The notes: generated by a model from the letters alone, not told the origin. Positions 9,301 to 17,428 are shown, numbered from the stretch's first letter. The stretch is DNA of 64,000 bases from Armatimonadota bacterium (GCA_025360125.1 JANYCU010000045.1:248001-312000); one strand, 5' to 3'. Program-made: numbers and translations.

Positions 9301-10368
9301 GACGCCATTCCCCACCTTGAATTCCTGGAACGGCACAATATTGCCGAGGCTGCATTCTTGCTAGGTGTTATTTCGCTTCAACGCGGCGACATCGAACGGG
9401 CAATCCACTGGACCCAAAGGGCAACGGTGCTCAATCCTGGTCATGGGCAAAGTATCGATCAACTCCAAAAGCTTCAAGCCATGGTTCAAACCGATGCACC
9501 TTCCATCTTGAATGCCAAAGCCCAAACCAAGCTCCTAGTCGGCCCCCATACCAAATCCCTAAAGCCAGGCGCGAAGCGCCACTCCATTGTTATCGTTACC
9601 TACAACTCTGAGAAATGGATTTCCGCTTGCCTCGGCTCGTTGCTGCCGACCATCGGCCCCAGCGACGAAATAATTGTTGTGGACAACGCATCGCATGATG
9701 GAACTGTGGAATATCTAACCGGCTTAGGTTTGGACTGCCTTAAGGTTATTGGTAACAGCGAGAACGTTGGTTATGCCCGGGCCGCAAATATCGGCATTCT
9801 GACAAGCCAAGGCGAATTCGTCACCCTTCTCAACCCAGACACGGAAGTGAGTCTTAACTGGCTTGACGGCCTGTCAAAACATCTAAGCGGCCAGGTTGGA
9901 GCAGTTGGTCCGGTATCGGATAATATTGGCGGAACTCAATTCGTTGGTCACTACATCCAAGGTGGAGTTCCAATTTCAGAGCTTCCCGGTGCAATGAAGC
10001 AAGGTTATGAAAATAAGGCATTGGAAACCAAGCTACTGATGGGTATGTGCCTGATGGTGCGGCGAGATACTCTCGCCAAAGTTGGACTGCTCGATGAGGG
10101 TCTCTTCCTCGGCGCGGACGACTTAGAGTTCTCATGGCGATTGAGATGCTTGGACTACCAGTTACTCACCGTGCTTGACGTCTTTGTTCACCATGCCGGG
10201 CAAAAGAGCTTTAACACCAGGGAGAAGTCCGAAGTCACCGAACTAGTCGCGTCTAGCGATGCGAATTTATTCGCTAAATTACAAAAATTCTATGGAGTGC
10301 AAGTACCTACGTCCTATCAACTTTGGGGTTGCGATATCTTCGATGGCGCACTAGCTAGCCTGATGTAA
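6394..10368 (+). CDS. Giant multi-domain glycosyltransferase (four GT2-like units plus TPRs)
   Basis: About 1324 residues from the TTG at 6394 (preceded by GGGA); a GTG at 6256 would add 46 unconserved residues. Four GT-A-like units are visible. Unit 1 (~1-240) resembles unusual family-2 enzymes with IPDGDEI as the DxD-like motif. Unit 2 (~265-510) has LSIVIPLHGG, VVDDASPDD and FLNSDT, then GPFDERFPIGMFEDTDL. Unit 3 (~540-740) has SLCMIVKNEE, VVDTGSTDRT and WLDADD. TPR-like helices occupy ~760-1030. Unit 4 (~1050-1320) has IVIVTYNSE, VVDNASHDGT, LLNPDTE and FLGADDLEF. Likely a cytoplasmic enzyme building a repeated polysaccharide or glycosylating a protein held by the TPRs. It lies just before the Rhs operon, whose products could be substrates, but a terminator-like hairpin separates them. 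Confidence 0.75.
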   Translation: MKNKKCVVICLHDDYWFVKSAVEAAKSFGPVLAFISRTSWSGDPGDWQRVQNEAQAAGAEVVLGDWDNETVHRREAYRIAKERGYEYALIPDGDEIIEPKLLDKLIKIADAGISDIARAHMDTYWKSARYVIRPREKLAPAILINLKTVSHQYIRDFTGGSEIILGPEHGVIHHLSYAGPDERIERKISTWSHKHELVPDWYQNVWLGWDKDKTLRDFHPTHPAAYGMAERIEIPEILNGVWDERPIANENPTKPNNWPTLSIVIPLHGGREDIKLCLDSLKTSQDLIHELIVVDDASPDDAIEEANRPNITLVKSETNQGFAKTCNKGLENSTGEVILFLNSDTVVPRAGLVKLVQELMTSGTIGATGPVSNNVGYHQRISPTYTSLGTLDLFAADLAETNKETKDVEILVGFALAVRRSVLEEVGPFDERFPIGMFEDTDLCYRITKAGYKLRMVCGAYIHHWGSRTLQKVIPNMETLLHQNGAIYRAKWQHEIDCGYASHLPGFNLNEGITKFDENRHPDRVQEQFEELKQRANISLCMIVKNEERVLNQCLESAKPYFKQIIVVDTGSTDRTIEIAKEHGVKLIESTWPDSFAAARNESLSHATGNWIFWLDADDVLPLASGEAVLHAAINATPEITGFIVPVQFVEEGPNAGTKVDHVKLIRNYPGIEFEGRIHEQILSSIRKHGGEIVRLNAVVLHAGYDTSEKGQKNKRTRDWHLLNLDLKDRPEHPFVWFNIGMTHHYTGGHQEAVDALINSIRFSGELDSHLRKAYSLMGVSYRELGELENSEAAFREGLMRVGEDPELTFQLAMTATARGNLLEAKNLYENIPQVTGEYFSSMDIGIMTFKRLQNLGGIKMALGDYVAAKKDWLEAFQQNPRSTMSLIALCDAAIEMGDFQTAHQTLESLVQIEGLSMGWAERRAKLADIQEGPGTSFGAMKHYHGANPSALGPRLMLARQFLARDLVGDAIPHLEFLERHNIAEAAFLLGVISLQRGDIERAIHWTQRATVLNPGHGQSIDQLQKLQAMVQTDAPSILNAKAQTKLLVGPHTKSLKPGAKRHSIVIVTYNSEKWISACLGSLLPTIGPSDEIIVVDNASHDGTVEYLTGLGLDCLKVIGNSENVGYARAANIGILTSQGEFVTLLNPDTEVSLNWLDGLSKHLSGQVGAVGPVSDNIGGTQFVGHYIQGGVPISELPGAMKQGYENKALETKLLMGMCLMVRRDTLAKVGLLDEGLFLGADDLEFSWRLRCLDYQLLTVLDVFVHHAGQKSFNTREKSEVTELVASSDANLFAKLQKFYGVQVPTSYQLWGCDIFDGALASLM

Positions 10369-10406
10369 ATTTATGCAGGTTCAAATGGGTACTAAATAAA
10401 AAAAGT

Positions 10407-10430
10407 GGAAAAATTTCACACATTTTTTCC
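10407..10430 (+). terminator. A/T-rich hairpin after the glycosyltransferase gene
   Basis: GGAAAAA and TTTTTTCC form an inverted repeat about 40 nt after the stop codon. A TATAGT -10-like box at 10441 follows, suggesting that transcription ends here and that the NifU-like operon starts from its own promoter. Confidence 0.4.
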
Positions 10431-10468
10431 AATAGTATCGTATAGTGCAATTACCAGGATATTGCGAT

Positions 10469-10825
10469 ATGGTTTTCTCGGATAGAGTCCACGACCACGT
10501 AGCAAGACCAAGGAACTGTGGGGAGATGCTAGATGCCAATCGTATCGGCACGGCGGGAACCCCAGGGGACGGGCCACATGTGCGCATCTGGCTTCAAGTA
10601 ACGGATGGACGAATACAGAAGGCGAGCTATCACACCAACGGGTGTCCGAGTTCTATAGCTTGTGCCAGTGCTCTTTGCGAACTCGGAACGGGGAGAGAGT
10701 TAGAGAAAATGAAACTACTCGATGCAAAAGATTTAGTCACTTATCTAGGCGGTTTGCCAGAAGGCAAAGGATATTACGCTGAACTTGCCATCCAGGCGAT
10801 TCAAAATGCTTTGGAGGATAACTAA
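10469..10825 (+). CDS. NifU/IscU-like scaffold domain with degenerate iron-sulfur ligands
   Basis: 118 residues. ATG 10469 is preferred over GTG 10445 because the domain begins there exactly like IscU (MVFSDRVHDHVARPRN against YSEKVIDHYENPRN). The fold is recognisable to the end, but of the three cluster-binding Cys only the central one is obvious (TNGCPSSIACAS). The first is lost (GTPGDGPHV where PxCGD is expected), and the third aligns with Tyr (GKGYYAEL where HCSxLA is expected). A classical scaffold role is therefore doubtful; it may bind a partner, zinc or a peptide. Its stop is 2 nt before the next ATG, whose ribosome site GGAGG lies inside this gene, so the two are coupled. Confidence 0.7.
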   Translation: MVFSDRVHDHVARPRNCGEMLDANRIGTAGTPGDGPHVRIWLQVTDGRIQKASYHTNGCPSSIACASALCELGTGRELEKMKLLDAKDLVTYLGGLPEGKGYYAELAIQAIQNALEDN

Positions 10826-10827
10826 TT

Positions 10828-11040
10828 ATGATTACTCCAGTAGTCGGTGAAGGCTGTGGCGGGACCTGCAATGTTCCTTCGGGTGGACTCTTCCCGTCGG
10901 CTGCGGGTCAAGGCTCTGGCGGAACGGGCACTTCTGAACTGTGCGGCACGAGTGGAAGTGGCGGCGTCCCTTGCCCTCCTGGTGGATATGATCCTTGGAA
11001 AGGTGACCTTCAGTTCGCCCCGACTTGCCCCACGGTATAA
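10828..11040 (+). CDS. Gly/Ser/Thr/Cys-rich 70-residue peptide
   Basis: 70 residues, ATG preceded by TTGGAGGAT. Five cysteines (10, 14, 39, 49, 67) sit in a Gly/Ser/Thr-rich sequence (GQGSGGTGTSELCGTSGSGG). There is no signal peptide or transmembrane segment. Composition recalls RiPP precursors or small disulfide/metal-binding peptides. No modifying enzyme is recognisable apart from the degenerate NifU-like protein upstream and the glycosyltransferase at 6.4-10.4 kb. It lies 2 nt after the NifU-like gene and 15 nt before the YD-repeat gene, so it is probably an operon member. Real coding is supported by spacing and ribosome sites on both sides; the function is unknown. Confidence 0.6.
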   Translation: MITPVVGEGCGGTCNVPSGGLFPSAAGQGSGGTGTSELCGTSGSGGVPCPPGGYDPWKGDLQFAPTCPTV

Positions 11041-11055
11041 CGGAGGAATTAGATT

Positions 11056-14000
11056 GTGAAATTAGTCGAAAAATCCGAAGTTCAACTTGCCGAATCTCAA
11101 GGTTCCGTTAGCGATCCAATTTACCAGCATGCCTATCGGCCGCTTCCAAATCCGATCGATGGCTCGCTGAGCGTAGATCCGGAAATAATTCTTAAGGCTC
11201 TCGGAATGGGTCTAACGGTTGAATTTTTCTACAGCAGCCATTCGACGAGTAATAAACAATTTGGCAAACGAAGGTCTGCAAGTGTCAATGCGTATGTCAC
11301 TCCGGATTTAGAGGCTGGTGGTGCGAACGTCTTCCGAGGAGACCAAAGCTTCAATGCTTGGAATCTTCAAAGCAACATTGGTGGCATAACTACGTTTTCT
11401 CCCAATGCCGCTACCTACTCTTCGACTACTCTCATCTATAACGGCACAAAGTACCAAGAGCGATTCCCTGATGGAAGTCTGCTCGAGTATGAAACTCAAA
11501 ACGCTGGGGACTATCTGCTAACCCGGAGCATTTCTGCCGCTGGTTGTGTTCAAACCTTTAACTACGGCACCACCGTCGAAGCCGGTCTTCTCAAAACTCT
11601 CCAAGTAACCGACGGACGGAAAGTCACCTTCACCTACTCGGCAAGTTCCCCGACGTCGCTTCTCAGTTCGGTCCAAGATTGGGGTGGACGGTTCTGGACG
11701 TTCCAATACGATACGGATCGCCAGCTAACTACGTTCACCACTCCATTAGGATGCCAGACCGCACTAGGCTACGCGACGTTTTTTGGTAGCAAGTACTTAA
11801 ACTCCATTACCGACCCTAGAGGCTACGCAACCATTTACAGTTACGATGCCAGCGGTCGGGTTGCCTCGATGGCCCTTGGTAGTGCTGTTTACACTTATAT
11901 ATACGGAACCGCCGTTGCTCCATTCTTTAGTGGCTCTCAAGTCACTTCTCCGACTGGTGCGATTACCACCTACCTTGCCGATACTTCTGGAGTTCGAGAA
12001 GTTCGCCGGCCCGAGGGCTACACAACCACTTACAACTATGATTCCAACGGATTCCGAACTTCGGAGCGAGATCCTTCTGGATATCGGTACACCAATGTTT
12101 ACGATGCAAGAGGACGAGTTACCAAAACCGACGATCCTCTTGGCAATAGGACAACGTACCAATACGATGCTGCTGGAAACCGAACCACTATAATTAATGC
12201 CCTCGGGTTCATCTCTTCGATGGTCTACGATTCTAGTCGCAACATGACCGCAAGCGTTGATCCACTTGGACGAAGAACCAGCTTCAGCTACGATTCGTAT
12301 GGCCAAACCCTAACCAGTCAAGACCCAAGAGGACTCACCACTTCCTACCAATATGATTCCACTGGCAACCAAACTACGATAACCAATGCCGATGGAAGTG
12401 TCGTGACTCAAACCTTCGACACGTTTGGTAGGCAGTCGACTTCGACCGATCCGCTGGGCCGGACCACTAGCTATTCCTATGATGTCGCTGATCATGTCGT
12501 TGCAGTTATGAATCCAGCCGGTGAAACAAATACAACTGTTTACGATTCATGCATGCCGGTTGCCAAGGTCACTCCGATGGATCACCGCACTACGATGACC
12601 TACGGCCGATTCTCGAACGTTCTCACGACCCAAGATCCGATGGGAAATGTTTGGAGCCAGACCTATGACAACTTGGGAACCGCCCTGTCCAGTATCGATC
12701 CATTGGGACGAACAAACACGATGGTCTACAACGCCTCGATGCAGAAAATTGCGAGCCAAGACGCCCTTGGTAACTTGACTTCGTATAATTACGATAGCTC
12801 TGGCAGGCCAAATGGGGTGCAAGATGCCCTTGGTAATGTGACCACAACTATGTACGATGCGAGAGACGTCGTCGCTTCGCAAGATGCACTTGGTATTCGT
12901 AGTACACAGACTTTCGATGCCATCGGTAGACGGATCACTTACACATCACCGCTTGGCTTCATCAACTCCACTGTATATGATGCTGCCAATCAAGTAACGG
13001 GCCAAATAGGTCCGCTTGGTAACCGCACTACTTATACATTCAACGCAAGTAGTGCAAAGGAAGCGACTCAGGATGCATTGAATAATGTTTCAACCTTAAC
13101 ATACCAGGCAACAACAAATCGTGTCTCTGCCCAAACCGATGCGAAAGGCTTTATGACTACCTACAGTTATGATGTCTCAGGTCAGGGCATTTCGATCCAA
13201 GACGCCCTTGGATTCCTCTCAACCATCTCATACGACAAGGCAGGAAGAAGTCAGGCAACCGTCAATGCCCTTAATTACAGAACATCTTACTCCTACGACT
13301 CAGATGGCAGGTTGGCGGCACGAACAAGTGCACTGGGCCAGATGTCAACCTCAATCTACGATGCCAACGGCCGACAGATCGCGACGCAGACGCCTATGGG
13401 ATTCACCAGCACCACCGTCTACGATAGCGCAGGTCAAGTCTCAACTTTCCAAAACACACTTGGCCAACGGACTTCATATATCTACGATTCTCGAAGTAGC
13501 CAAATTGAAGTGCAAGACGCAAATGGCAATCGCACATCGACAGTCTACGATGCAGTGGGGCGAACAAGTGCCACGATTGACTCATTGGGCTTCAGAACGA
13601 GTTACACATACGATGCCATCAGCCGTCAAACTGGCCGAACCGACGCGTCAAACAACTTGATCACGATGTCCTATGATGGGAATAGCCGAATGACGGCTAT
13701 CTCGAATGAAATTGGCAAAGTCACGACGACAACTTACGATGCGGACGGAAGGGTTACTCAAAAGCAACAACCAAGCGGAATGGTGACGAGCTACTCATAC
13801 GACATTATCAACGAGCAAACAGGAATTCTCTATAACAATGGAACGAGAGTTACTTACACCTATGACCCCGTAGGACTTCAAACTTCCTCATCGAATAATA
13901 CAGGAACCACCACTTATGTCTATGATGGTAACGGCAGGATGCTTGGCAAAACTGATCCAGGATCTTTGGTTCAAGCATATAGCTACGATGCAGTTGGACA

Positions 14001-14712
14001 GCGTTTAACTCTGAAAAATCCCGATGGTGGAATACGGACCTTTAGCTATGATGCAATTGGACGAAAAAGTGCCTTCCGAGACCCCGACAATAATTTCACG
14101 ACCTTCCAATACGACGCCGATTCTCGAGAAACGACCACGGTGTTCAATTCCGGCATGACGCGGATTCGTAACTACGATGGAGTTAGTCGAACTACCAGAC
14201 TTCAAGATTCCAATGCGGCAAATGTGAATTTGCAACTTTTGACCTACACTTACGATTCAATTGGCAATCCAATCCAGATTCTAGATTCGAGTGGCGATCT
14301 TGTTCAATACGGCTACGATGCGAAATATCGATTGACTTCGGCAAAATTTGCTCCGGTCAGGAACCAGGTCTATACCTACATTTACGATGCGGTGGATAAC
14401 CGGACGTTTGCCAGCGAAGATGGTCCATCAACATTCACCTACAATGCCGCAGGTCAGGTTTTGGTAGGAAATGTCCTGGGCGTCCTCTCAACTTTTACAT
14501 TTGACAACGATGGCAACAATTCTGTTGTCCAAACAGGAGCAAACTTTGTTACAATGGGATATGATCAAGAGAATCGGATGATAGTTCATTCAAATGGAGC
14601 AGTGTTGAATACATTTAGCTACCAGTCAGATGGAATGAAGGGGACTGAGCGAAATGGAGCAACAATCACTACTCTGGTTTGGGACAGAAGCGAATACTTA
14701 GGAGCTTACTAA
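11056..14712 (+). CDS. Rhs/YD-repeat protein (shell part)
   Basis: 1218 residues, GTG start with GGAGG about 9 nt upstream. From about residue 250 to 1190 it is a tandem array of YD repeats (for example TYSYDVAG, TTYQYDAAGNRT, TSYTYDAISRQT) with many DPLGR/DALGN linkers, the hallmark of Rhs and Tc-toxin B/C shells that wrap a C-terminal toxin. No signal peptide is evident. Translation stops at 14712, just before the expected core. The next reading frame (14714) continues with that core, so the locus is either frameshifted or deliberately split, as TcB and TcC are. It follows the NifU-like and Cys-peptide genes without a terminator. Confidence 0.85.
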   Translation: MKLVEKSEVQLAESQGSVSDPIYQHAYRPLPNPIDGSLSVDPEIILKALGMGLTVEFFYSSHSTSNKQFGKRRSASVNAYVTPDLEAGGANVFRGDQSFNAWNLQSNIGGITTFSPNAATYSSTTLIYNGTKYQERFPDGSLLEYETQNAGDYLLTRSISAAGCVQTFNYGTTVEAGLLKTLQVTDGRKVTFTYSASSPTSLLSSVQDWGGRFWTFQYDTDRQLTTFTTPLGCQTALGYATFFGSKYLNSITDPRGYATIYSYDASGRVASMALGSAVYTYIYGTAVAPFFSGSQVTSPTGAITTYLADTSGVREVRRPEGYTTTYNYDSNGFRTSERDPSGYRYTNVYDARGRVTKTDDPLGNRTTYQYDAAGNRTTIINALGFISSMVYDSSRNMTASVDPLGRRTSFSYDSYGQTLTSQDPRGLTTSYQYDSTGNQTTITNADGSVVTQTFDTFGRQSTSTDPLGRTTSYSYDVADHVVAVMNPAGETNTTVYDSCMPVAKVTPMDHRTTMTYGRFSNVLTTQDPMGNVWSQTYDNLGTALSSIDPLGRTNTMVYNASMQKIASQDALGNLTSYNYDSSGRPNGVQDALGNVTTTMYDARDVVASQDALGIRSTQTFDAIGRRITYTSPLGFINSTVYDAANQVTGQIGPLGNRTTYTFNASSAKEATQDALNNVSTLTYQATTNRVSAQTDAKGFMTTYSYDVSGQGISIQDALGFLSTISYDKAGRSQATVNALNYRTSYSYDSDGRLAARTSALGQMSTSIYDANGRQIATQTPMGFTSTTVYDSAGQVSTFQNTLGQRTSYIYDSRSSQIEVQDANGNRTSTVYDAVGRTSATIDSLGFRTSYTYDAISRQTGRTDASNNLITMSYDGNSRMTAISNEIGKVTTTTYDADGRVTQKQQPSGMVTSYSYDIINEQTGILYNNGTRVTYTYDPVGLQTSSSNNTGTTTYVYDGNGRMLGKTDPGSLVQAYSYDAVGQRLTLKNPDGGIRTFSYDAIGRKSAFRDPDNNFTTFQYDADSRETTTVFNSGMTRIRNYDGVSRTTRLQDSNAANVNLQLLTYTYDSIGNPIQILDSSGDLVQYGYDAKYRLTSAKFAPVRNQVYTYIYDAVDNRTFASEDGPSTFTYNAAGQVLVGNVLGVLSTFTFDNDGNNSVVQTGANFVTMGYDQENRMIVHSNGAVLNTFSYQSDGMKGTERNGATITTLVWDRSEYLGAY

Positions 14713-14713
14713 C

Positions 14714-15595
14714 ATGGCAATGAAGGAGCAATATTATTCGATCGAAGGTCAAATGATTAGCTATAAGGACATGGGCGGCCGCAAAGACTTCCTCACCGAT
14801 GCTCTTGGTTCCGTCACTGCGGAAGTTGACGAGACGTGCACCAAAACGTTCGAGGGTCGGTACAAGCCCTATGGAAGCGATTTATCGTCATTTGGCCCTC
14901 GGGGTAAGTACGGCTGGGTGGGAACCTTTGGATATCGCGAAACGGCCTTGGTTCAGCCAAGTCACTATATTCGAGCGAGGCACTATACCAGCGTAAGCGG
15001 AAACTGGAACGAGCGTGATATCTATTGGCCAAATGAGCGATCATACGCATACGTAGTTGGTCGTTCAACCTATGCGCCAGATCCTTCTGGTAATGGAGCT
15101 GGAGACAAAGGATTTCCAAGCAGTTCTCTGCCAGAAGGTCCTTGCGACGCTGTTCATTGCGGTAAACGTGAAACCACAAGAAACCCTAGACTCTCGAATC
15201 CTCAGACAAGGCCAGGTCAAGAATTCGAAATTAACGCAACGCCATTTGGAGTTGGTGTAAAATGGAAAGGTACTTCTCGACAAATTGCCTACGATGCTCT
15301 TTGGACGACAACGAAATGGAAATGTAAATGTGATGCCATTTATTATTGTCACTTGCCTATTATCTTTGCTACTTGGGTCAAAGAGAGTGAAGTTCACTGC
15401 CGCGGAACTTACTTGAAGGAAGACATAGGAGTGTTCAGCGAAACTATTATTATTCGCGAAGCTTACTACGGCGATGGATCACCAGGATGTCCAAAAGAAG
15501 ATCGAGTTAACGGATTTGCTCAAAATTTGATGCAAAAGCTATGCCTTAAAATAGGTATTCCTGATTATATTTGTCACGCGATGTATCCTGTGTAG
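14714..15595 (+). CDS. Rhs core plus variable C-terminal tip
   Basis: 293 residues in a different frame from the upstream gene. An AGGAG at 14700-14704 could drive independent initiation at ATG 14714. Residues ~10-115 are the Rhs-associated core (DALGSVTAEVD, FEGRYKPYG, RARHYTSVSG, YAPDPSGNG). The tip (~118-293) is unrelated to the core and rich in Cys (C-x-C-x8-C near KCKCDAIYYC, and CLKIGIPDYIC near the end). In Rhs systems such tips are the toxic or effector part released by core autocleavage; here the activity is unknown. The small membrane protein directly downstream is the natural immunity candidate. Confidence 0.75.
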   Translation: MAMKEQYYSIEGQMISYKDMGGRKDFLTDALGSVTAEVDETCTKTFEGRYKPYGSDLSSFGPRGKYGWVGTFGYRETALVQPSHYIRARHYTSVSGNWNERDIYWPNERSYAYVVGRSTYAPDPSGNGAGDKGFPSSSLPEGPCDAVHCGKRETTRNPRLSNPQTRPGQEFEINATPFGVGVKWKGTSRQIAYDALWTTTKWKCKCDAIYYCHLPIIFATWVKESEVHCRGTYLKEDIGVFSETIIIREAYYGDGSPGCPKEDRVNGFAQNLMQKLCLKIGIPDYICHAMYPV

Positions 15596-15612
15596 TAACC
15601 AAAACATGACTT

Positions 15613-15843
15613 ATGAAAAAACTAAATTGGATTGTCATTATCTTACTAAATGTGTGTGCTTTACTTATTGTTCCAATGCGGGTAGTTCGAGGGTACGGTG
15701 CCTTTCAAATTCAATGGAGAATGGTCTCTGATGTAGGAATCATTTCATCTGGGGATGCCGTTGTGTTGCCAATTGTTCTGATTGAATTATCACTTATTTG
15801 GTTATTAGTATTTTGCTTTAAAGATTTAGCTAAGAAAAATTAA
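15613..15843 (+). CDS. Small two-helix membrane protein, candidate Rhs-tip immunity protein
   Basis: 76 residues beginning 17 nt after the Rhs tip. Two transmembrane segments are evident (about 5-25 and 50-70), with a short polar loop and a Lys-rich end. The AT-rich composition differs from the shell gene, as is usual for horizontally exchanged tip/immunity cassettes. Position, size and the parallel with the second tip (18278-18715, also two membrane helices) suggest immunity. A membrane immunity protein would imply a tip acting at the membrane. This is inference. Confidence 0.5.
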   Translation: MKKLNWIVIILLNVCALLIVPMRVVRGYGAFQIQWRMVSDVGIISSGDAVVLPIVLIELSLIWLLVFCFKDLAKKN

Positions 15844-15856
15844 TGACAATATCCGA

Positions 15857-15956
15857 CCACTCAGGACCCGATGGGCAATGTCTGGAGCCAAACCTACGAA
15901 AACATGTGCTACCAGCTTTCAAGCGTAGATCCAATCGGTCGTGCAAATCCGATTGG
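15857..15956 (+). pseudogene. YD-repeat fragment (Rhs remnant)
   Basis: The ~100 bp read as DPMGNVWSQTYEN...SSVDPIGR and closely match the shell gene around 12625-12730 (DPMGNVWSQTYDN...SSIDPLGR). The fragment has no start and ends in TAG, so it is a broken piece of a former Rhs gene, typical of tip replacement by homologous recombination. Confidence 0.75.
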
Positions 15957-16094
15957 CTAGGTGATTCGCCGTGATCGGCCAATTTTCTTTGTTTTTAGCT
16001 TTCCGCTATTGATTTGTTCGTAGATGTAGCTTCGTGACAACGTCAGCTTTTCAGCAGCGTCAGGGGCTGGCGCGGAAGAATCGGAAGCCGACAT
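15957..16094 (-). CDS. Short excisionase-type HTH protein
   Basis: 45 residues, reading AAEKLTLSRSYIYEQINSGKLKTKKIG then RSRRIT. This is the core of HTH_17/excisionase proteins (compare LSLSRSQLYRLADQGDLATVSIGRSRR in the Xis-like gene at 43409). It lacks the usual C-terminal helix, so it may be a truncated relic of a mobile element's xis. No integrase remains beside it. From 16095 to 16351 I see no further feature. Confidence 0.5.
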   Translation of the reverse strand: MSASDSSAPAPDAAEKLTLSRSYIYEQINSGKLKTKKIGRSRRIT

Positions 16095-16351
16095 AGTTCG
16101 TGGTCACCGCGAGCTGCAAACCCACTATTCAGATGATATATGAAAAGTGTTTCTAGACAGTGGGTTACATATTCTAGTCCGGTGGCGAGTGCCGCTAGTT
16201 GTTTCAAGGTGAACTTATCGAGGTTCCCACCGTTTGTATCCTAGATCCACTCGATATATTGAGCGCGGTGAAACGACAACTCAAAGATTCAAATTACGGA
16301 ATTTACTCCTGAACTCAGTTGATTCAATGACCCTCTAAGATTGGCCACCAC

Positions 16352-17428
16352 CTAACCTGAGGTGTTCAGTGTGGAACCGAGTATCAAATGCAATTTGCGT
16401 TCAATGTCGGAATCTTCAATCCCGAGGTCCGACAGAATTGAGTAAAAGTTTTCAGCGACAGAATGAAGACCCGGGTGCTTGGCACTAGTGGCCACGGAAT
16501 GACGAACAAGTATTTTGAGTGCCCGTTCAATTAAGGCTCCAGCTTCGGAAGCTCGGCCCGTCATTTGCAAACTCAATGCAAGGAGGTTCAAGATGTTTGC
16601 GACTTCAGGGGAATCTGCACCTCGACATGATTCTTCAATCCTCAAAGCACGGCGCAAGAATGGTTCCGCTTCCGAGAAGCGGTCAGCGTCCCAAAGTAAG
16701 GATGCTAAGTTGGAGAGAGCACGAGCCACATCGGGATGATCTTCATCGTGAGAAGAATCTTCGATCTCAAGAGCTTCACGATATAGAGACTCTGCTTCAC
16801 ATACGCGACCACCCAATTCAAGTATGAGAGCAAGCTCATTGAGGTCCCTGGCTACGTTGGGATGGTTTGACCCATAATATGACCTCTCGATAATCAGAGC
16901 TCGACGTAATAAAGGCTCTGCCTCAGACAGGCGATTTGTGAGTCGAAACAAAGACGCCAGATTATACAGATTCATTGCAATATCCGGGTGATCTTTGCCA
17001 TAGCTTGATTCTTCGATTGCTAGGGCACGGTGAAATAATGGCTCTGCCTTTGCCAAGTCGCCAGCAAAATAGTATTGCAATGCTAGATTGCTCATCGTTC
17101 TTGCAAGGTAAGGATGACTGCTTTCGTGGCTTTCCTGGTAAATCTTCAGGGCTCGCAAAATCAAAGGCTCACCCTCTAAAAGGTTTCCAGAAGACCGAAG
17201 ATGGTTAGCCAGGTTGTTTAGTGTTTGGGCGACGTCAGGGTGGTCGGCACCAAGAATAGCTTCTTGAATGGAAAGCGCACGTCTCATCAAAGGCTCTGCT
17301 TCAGATAAGCGACCAGTTGCCGAAAGGAGGTTGCCAAGATTGCTGAGGTCTCTTGCCACATTAATATGACCGCTACCAAAACTAGCTTCATCGATTTCCA
17401 AAGCACGACGCAAAAGTGGCTCTGTCAC
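16352..17428 (-). CDS. Kinesin-light-chain-type TPR protein, 5'-truncated
   Basis: 358 residues from a GTG at 17428, composed of about seven 42-residue TPR units (AEPLLRRAL.IEE..G.DHPDVA..L.NLA), and a non-repeat tail. The sequence starts in the middle of a repeat (EPLLRRALEIDE) exactly where Rhs core coding begins on the other strand, with GGCTCTG shared at 17418-17424. The true N-terminus has therefore been lost by a rearrangement and the GTG is probably fortuitous. Such TPR arrays mediate protein interactions and are often fused to STAND or CHAT domains, which are absent here. Confidence 0.65.
   Translation of the reverse strand: MTEPLLRRALEIDEASFGSGHINVARDLSNLGNLLSATGRLSEAEPLMRRALSIQEAILGADHPDVAQTLNNLANHLRSSGNLLEGEPLILRALKIYQESHESSHPYLARTMSNLALQYYFAGDLAKAEPLFHRALAIEESSYGKDHPDIAMNLYNLASLFRLTNRLSEAEPLLRRALIIERSYYGSNHPNVARDLNELALILELGGRVCEAESLYREALEIEDSSHDEDHPDVARALSNLASLLWDADRFSEAEPFLRRALRIEESCRGADSPEVANILNLLALSLQMTGRASEAGALIERALKILVRHSVATSAKHPGLHSVAENFYSILSDLGIEDSDIERKLHLILGSTLNTSG

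Noticed and set aside
10828-11040. Calling the 70-residue peptide a RiPP precursor
   Set aside because: Composition fits, but no leader/core boundary and no cyclodehydratase, radical SAM or lanthipeptide enzyme is present. Kept as unknown.
12000-14300. Dense tandem repetition resembling a repeat array or CRISPR
   Set aside because: The periodicity is in protein (YD repeats), the reading frame is continuous and there are no identical spaced repeats. No CRISPR array was seen in the window.
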